Below, piece by piece: positions 6,985-7,410 of a DNA stretch of 7,410 nt (position 1 is its first letter; each line of letters begins with the position of its first letter). Made by a program: the position numbers and the translations under genes. Origin of the DNA: Adhaeribacter sp. (GTDB lineage Bacteria > Bacteroidota > Bacteroidia > Cytophagales > Hymenobacteraceae); the NCBI GenBank assembly GCA_028288395.1, contig JAQBNV010000163.1:1-7410 (forward strand). The letters are read 5' to 3'. The notes under the pieces were generated by a model, which worked only from the letters and a program-made list of their open reading frames with translations, searched no databases and had not been told where the DNA came from.

Positions 6985-7090
6985 TATTGTTTTTATTATC
7001 AGAAGTTTATGCCAGGACAAGGTTATACTTAATTCTGTTCTGCTACTTATTATTATTCAAAGTTGCGCCTTAGGAAAACAGGTTAACTAT

Positions 7091-7142
7091 TTATCTGGCG
7101 CGAGGCTCCTGCCTCGTGTCTCTTTTTCTCCGGCCTCTGGCC
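7091..7142 (+). repeat. Palindromic (REP-like) element, copy 1
   Basis: The element has four parts: TTATCT, a 24-nt hairpin core (7097-7120; 10-bp stem with two G-U pairs, TCCT loop), a T-rich spacer (TCTTTTTCTC, 7121-7130), and a second small hairpin (CGGCC 7131-7135 with GGCCG 7139-7143). It aligns without gaps to copy 2 on the opposite strand, 39 of 52 positions identical. A GC-rich hairpin followed by a T-rich tract resembles an intrinsic terminator for + strand transcription, so it may end the hydrolase transcript. Confidence 0.75.
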
Positions 7143-7213
7143 GATATTATTCTTAAATATTCAAAGCGGACAGAAGGCAGAAGGAGCTAAAATATATCCC
7201 AATGGTTGAGAAA

Positions 7214-7265
7214 GGCCAGCGGCGGGCCAAAAGAAGGCACGGGCGAGGACGCCCGCGCCAGATAA
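7214..7265 (-). repeat. Palindromic (REP-like) element, copy 2, inverted
   Basis: Read on the minus strand it has the same order as copy 1: TTATCT, a 24-nt hairpin core (7236-7259; 10-bp stem, TCCT loop), a T-rich spacer (TTCTTTT, on + as AAAAGAA 7229-7235), and a GGCC...GGCC segment (7214-7228). All seven core differences from copy 1 keep the stem paired. On the minus strand the one non-standard pair is G-U; on the plus strand it becomes an A-C mismatch, which points to folding in the minus-strand orientation. The 71 nt between the copies are unrelated to the element. Confidence 0.75.
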
Positions 7266-7290
7266 CGCATAAAGAAAAATTTACGACAGC

Positions 7291-7410
7291 CTAGGTTGTG
7301 TTGACATACAGTAGGGAATTTACGAACTTCGTCAAAAAAAGCTGATGCGAAGATACGAGTTACGCGAAGATCAATGGCAGAAAATGGCTCCGATGCTACC
7401 AGGCAAAGAA
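7291..7410 (+). mobile_element. Left end of an IS5-type insertion sequence (partial)
   Basis: The transposase start at 7345 implies the IS terminus lies a few tens of bases upstream. CTAG (7291-7294) followed by GTTGTGTTGACATACA (7295-7310) is a reasonable candidate: IS5-family members of the IS427 type target sites containing TA/CTAG and have inverted repeats of this general kind. The exact end cannot be fixed because the right terminus is outside the window. The TTGACA at 7301-7306 might also act as a promoter element for the transposase. Confidence 0.55.
7345..7410 (+). CDS. IS5 family transposase, N-terminus only (cut by window end)
   Basis: ATG 7345 opens a frame that runs to the window end: 22 residues, beginning MRRYELREDQW and ending APMLPGKE. 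The pattern RYEL..(D/E)QW...APMLPGK is the characteristic start of IS5-family transposases carrying the DUF4096 N-terminal domain. The catalytic DDE residues lie outside the window, so intactness cannot be judged. In many members of this group the transposase is split into two overlapping frames joined by frameshifting; that cannot be seen here. Confidence 0.8.
   Translation, partial: MRRYELREDQWQKMAPMLPGKE

Larger units (their letters stand above)
6934..7344. other. Repeat-rich intergenic region, no gene recognised
   Basis: These 411 nt hold no credible gene. They contain a GTTGTAC tandem repeat, an inverted pair of 52-nt palindromic elements, and the left end of an insertion sequence. The one open frame of note (6974-7156) starts at a TTG inside the tandem repeat and ends through the palindromic element, so it is not called. 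The mix of repeats and a mobile element marks this as an accessory junction after the conserved gene block. Confidence 0.7.

Noticed and set aside
6974..7156. 60-codon open frame after the SGNH hydrolase
   Set aside because: It starts at a TTG inside the GTTGTAC tandem repeat and its C-terminal third is translated palindromic repeat, so it is better explained as repeat DNA.
1..7410. CRISPR array, tRNA or rRNA genes
   Set aside because: No regularly spaced repeats and no tRNA- or rRNA-like sequence was seen on either strand; the only repeats are the short tandem and the inverted palindromic pair.

Overview
The window looks like a chromosomal segment of a Bacteroidota bacterium, most likely a Cytophagales / Hymenobacteraceae-type organism. 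This is inferred from gene content, not from a search. Supporting signs are the hpt-adk-obgE block, a short Obg without a C-terminal OCT domain, start codons preceded by A/T-rich leaders with almost no Shine-Dalgarno sequences, and one clear Bacteroidota-type promoter (TTG-N19-TAnnTTTG). All genes found are on the + strand.

Layout. 1-34 is the last ~11 codons of an upstream gene, followed by a strong intrinsic terminator (67-97). 182-2511 carries three housekeeping genes: hpt (purine salvage), adk (AMP/ATP interconversion) and obgE (ribosome-associated GTPase). 2701-4416 carries the co-chaperone pair grpE-dnaJ, 3 nt apart, preceded by an unusual promoter region with a sigma54-like -24/-12 element and direct repeats, and closed by a 15-bp terminator hairpin (4451-4489). 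After a ~290-nt stretch with little in it, a TTG-initiated ABC-transporter ATPase (4777-5709) stands without a permease gene. Next comes an L-rhamnose mutarotase gene broken by one in-frame TAA (5741-6076), then a Tat-exported SGNH/GDSL hydrolase (6172-6933).

The right end (6934-7410) is accessory DNA. It holds a short GTTGTAC tandem repeat, two inverted 52-nt copies of a palindromic element (7091-7142 on +, 7214-7265 on -), and the start of an IS5-type insertion sequence whose transposase begins at 7345 and runs off the window.

How the genes relate. hpt and adk both serve purine nucleotide supply, and Obg senses GTP/GDP during ribosome assembly. GrpE and DnaJ serve DnaK, which is not in this window. 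The ABC ATPase, mutarotase remnant and hydrolase look like a looser, eroding neighbourhood; the last two would fit sugar or glycan use.

The most interesting signal is the palindromic pair. All seven differences between the two 24-nt hairpin cores preserve base pairing (three double compensatory changes and one G-U/G-C change), and the G-U pairs show which strand folds. It resembles a REP/BIME-type dispersed element whose copies also look like intrinsic terminators.
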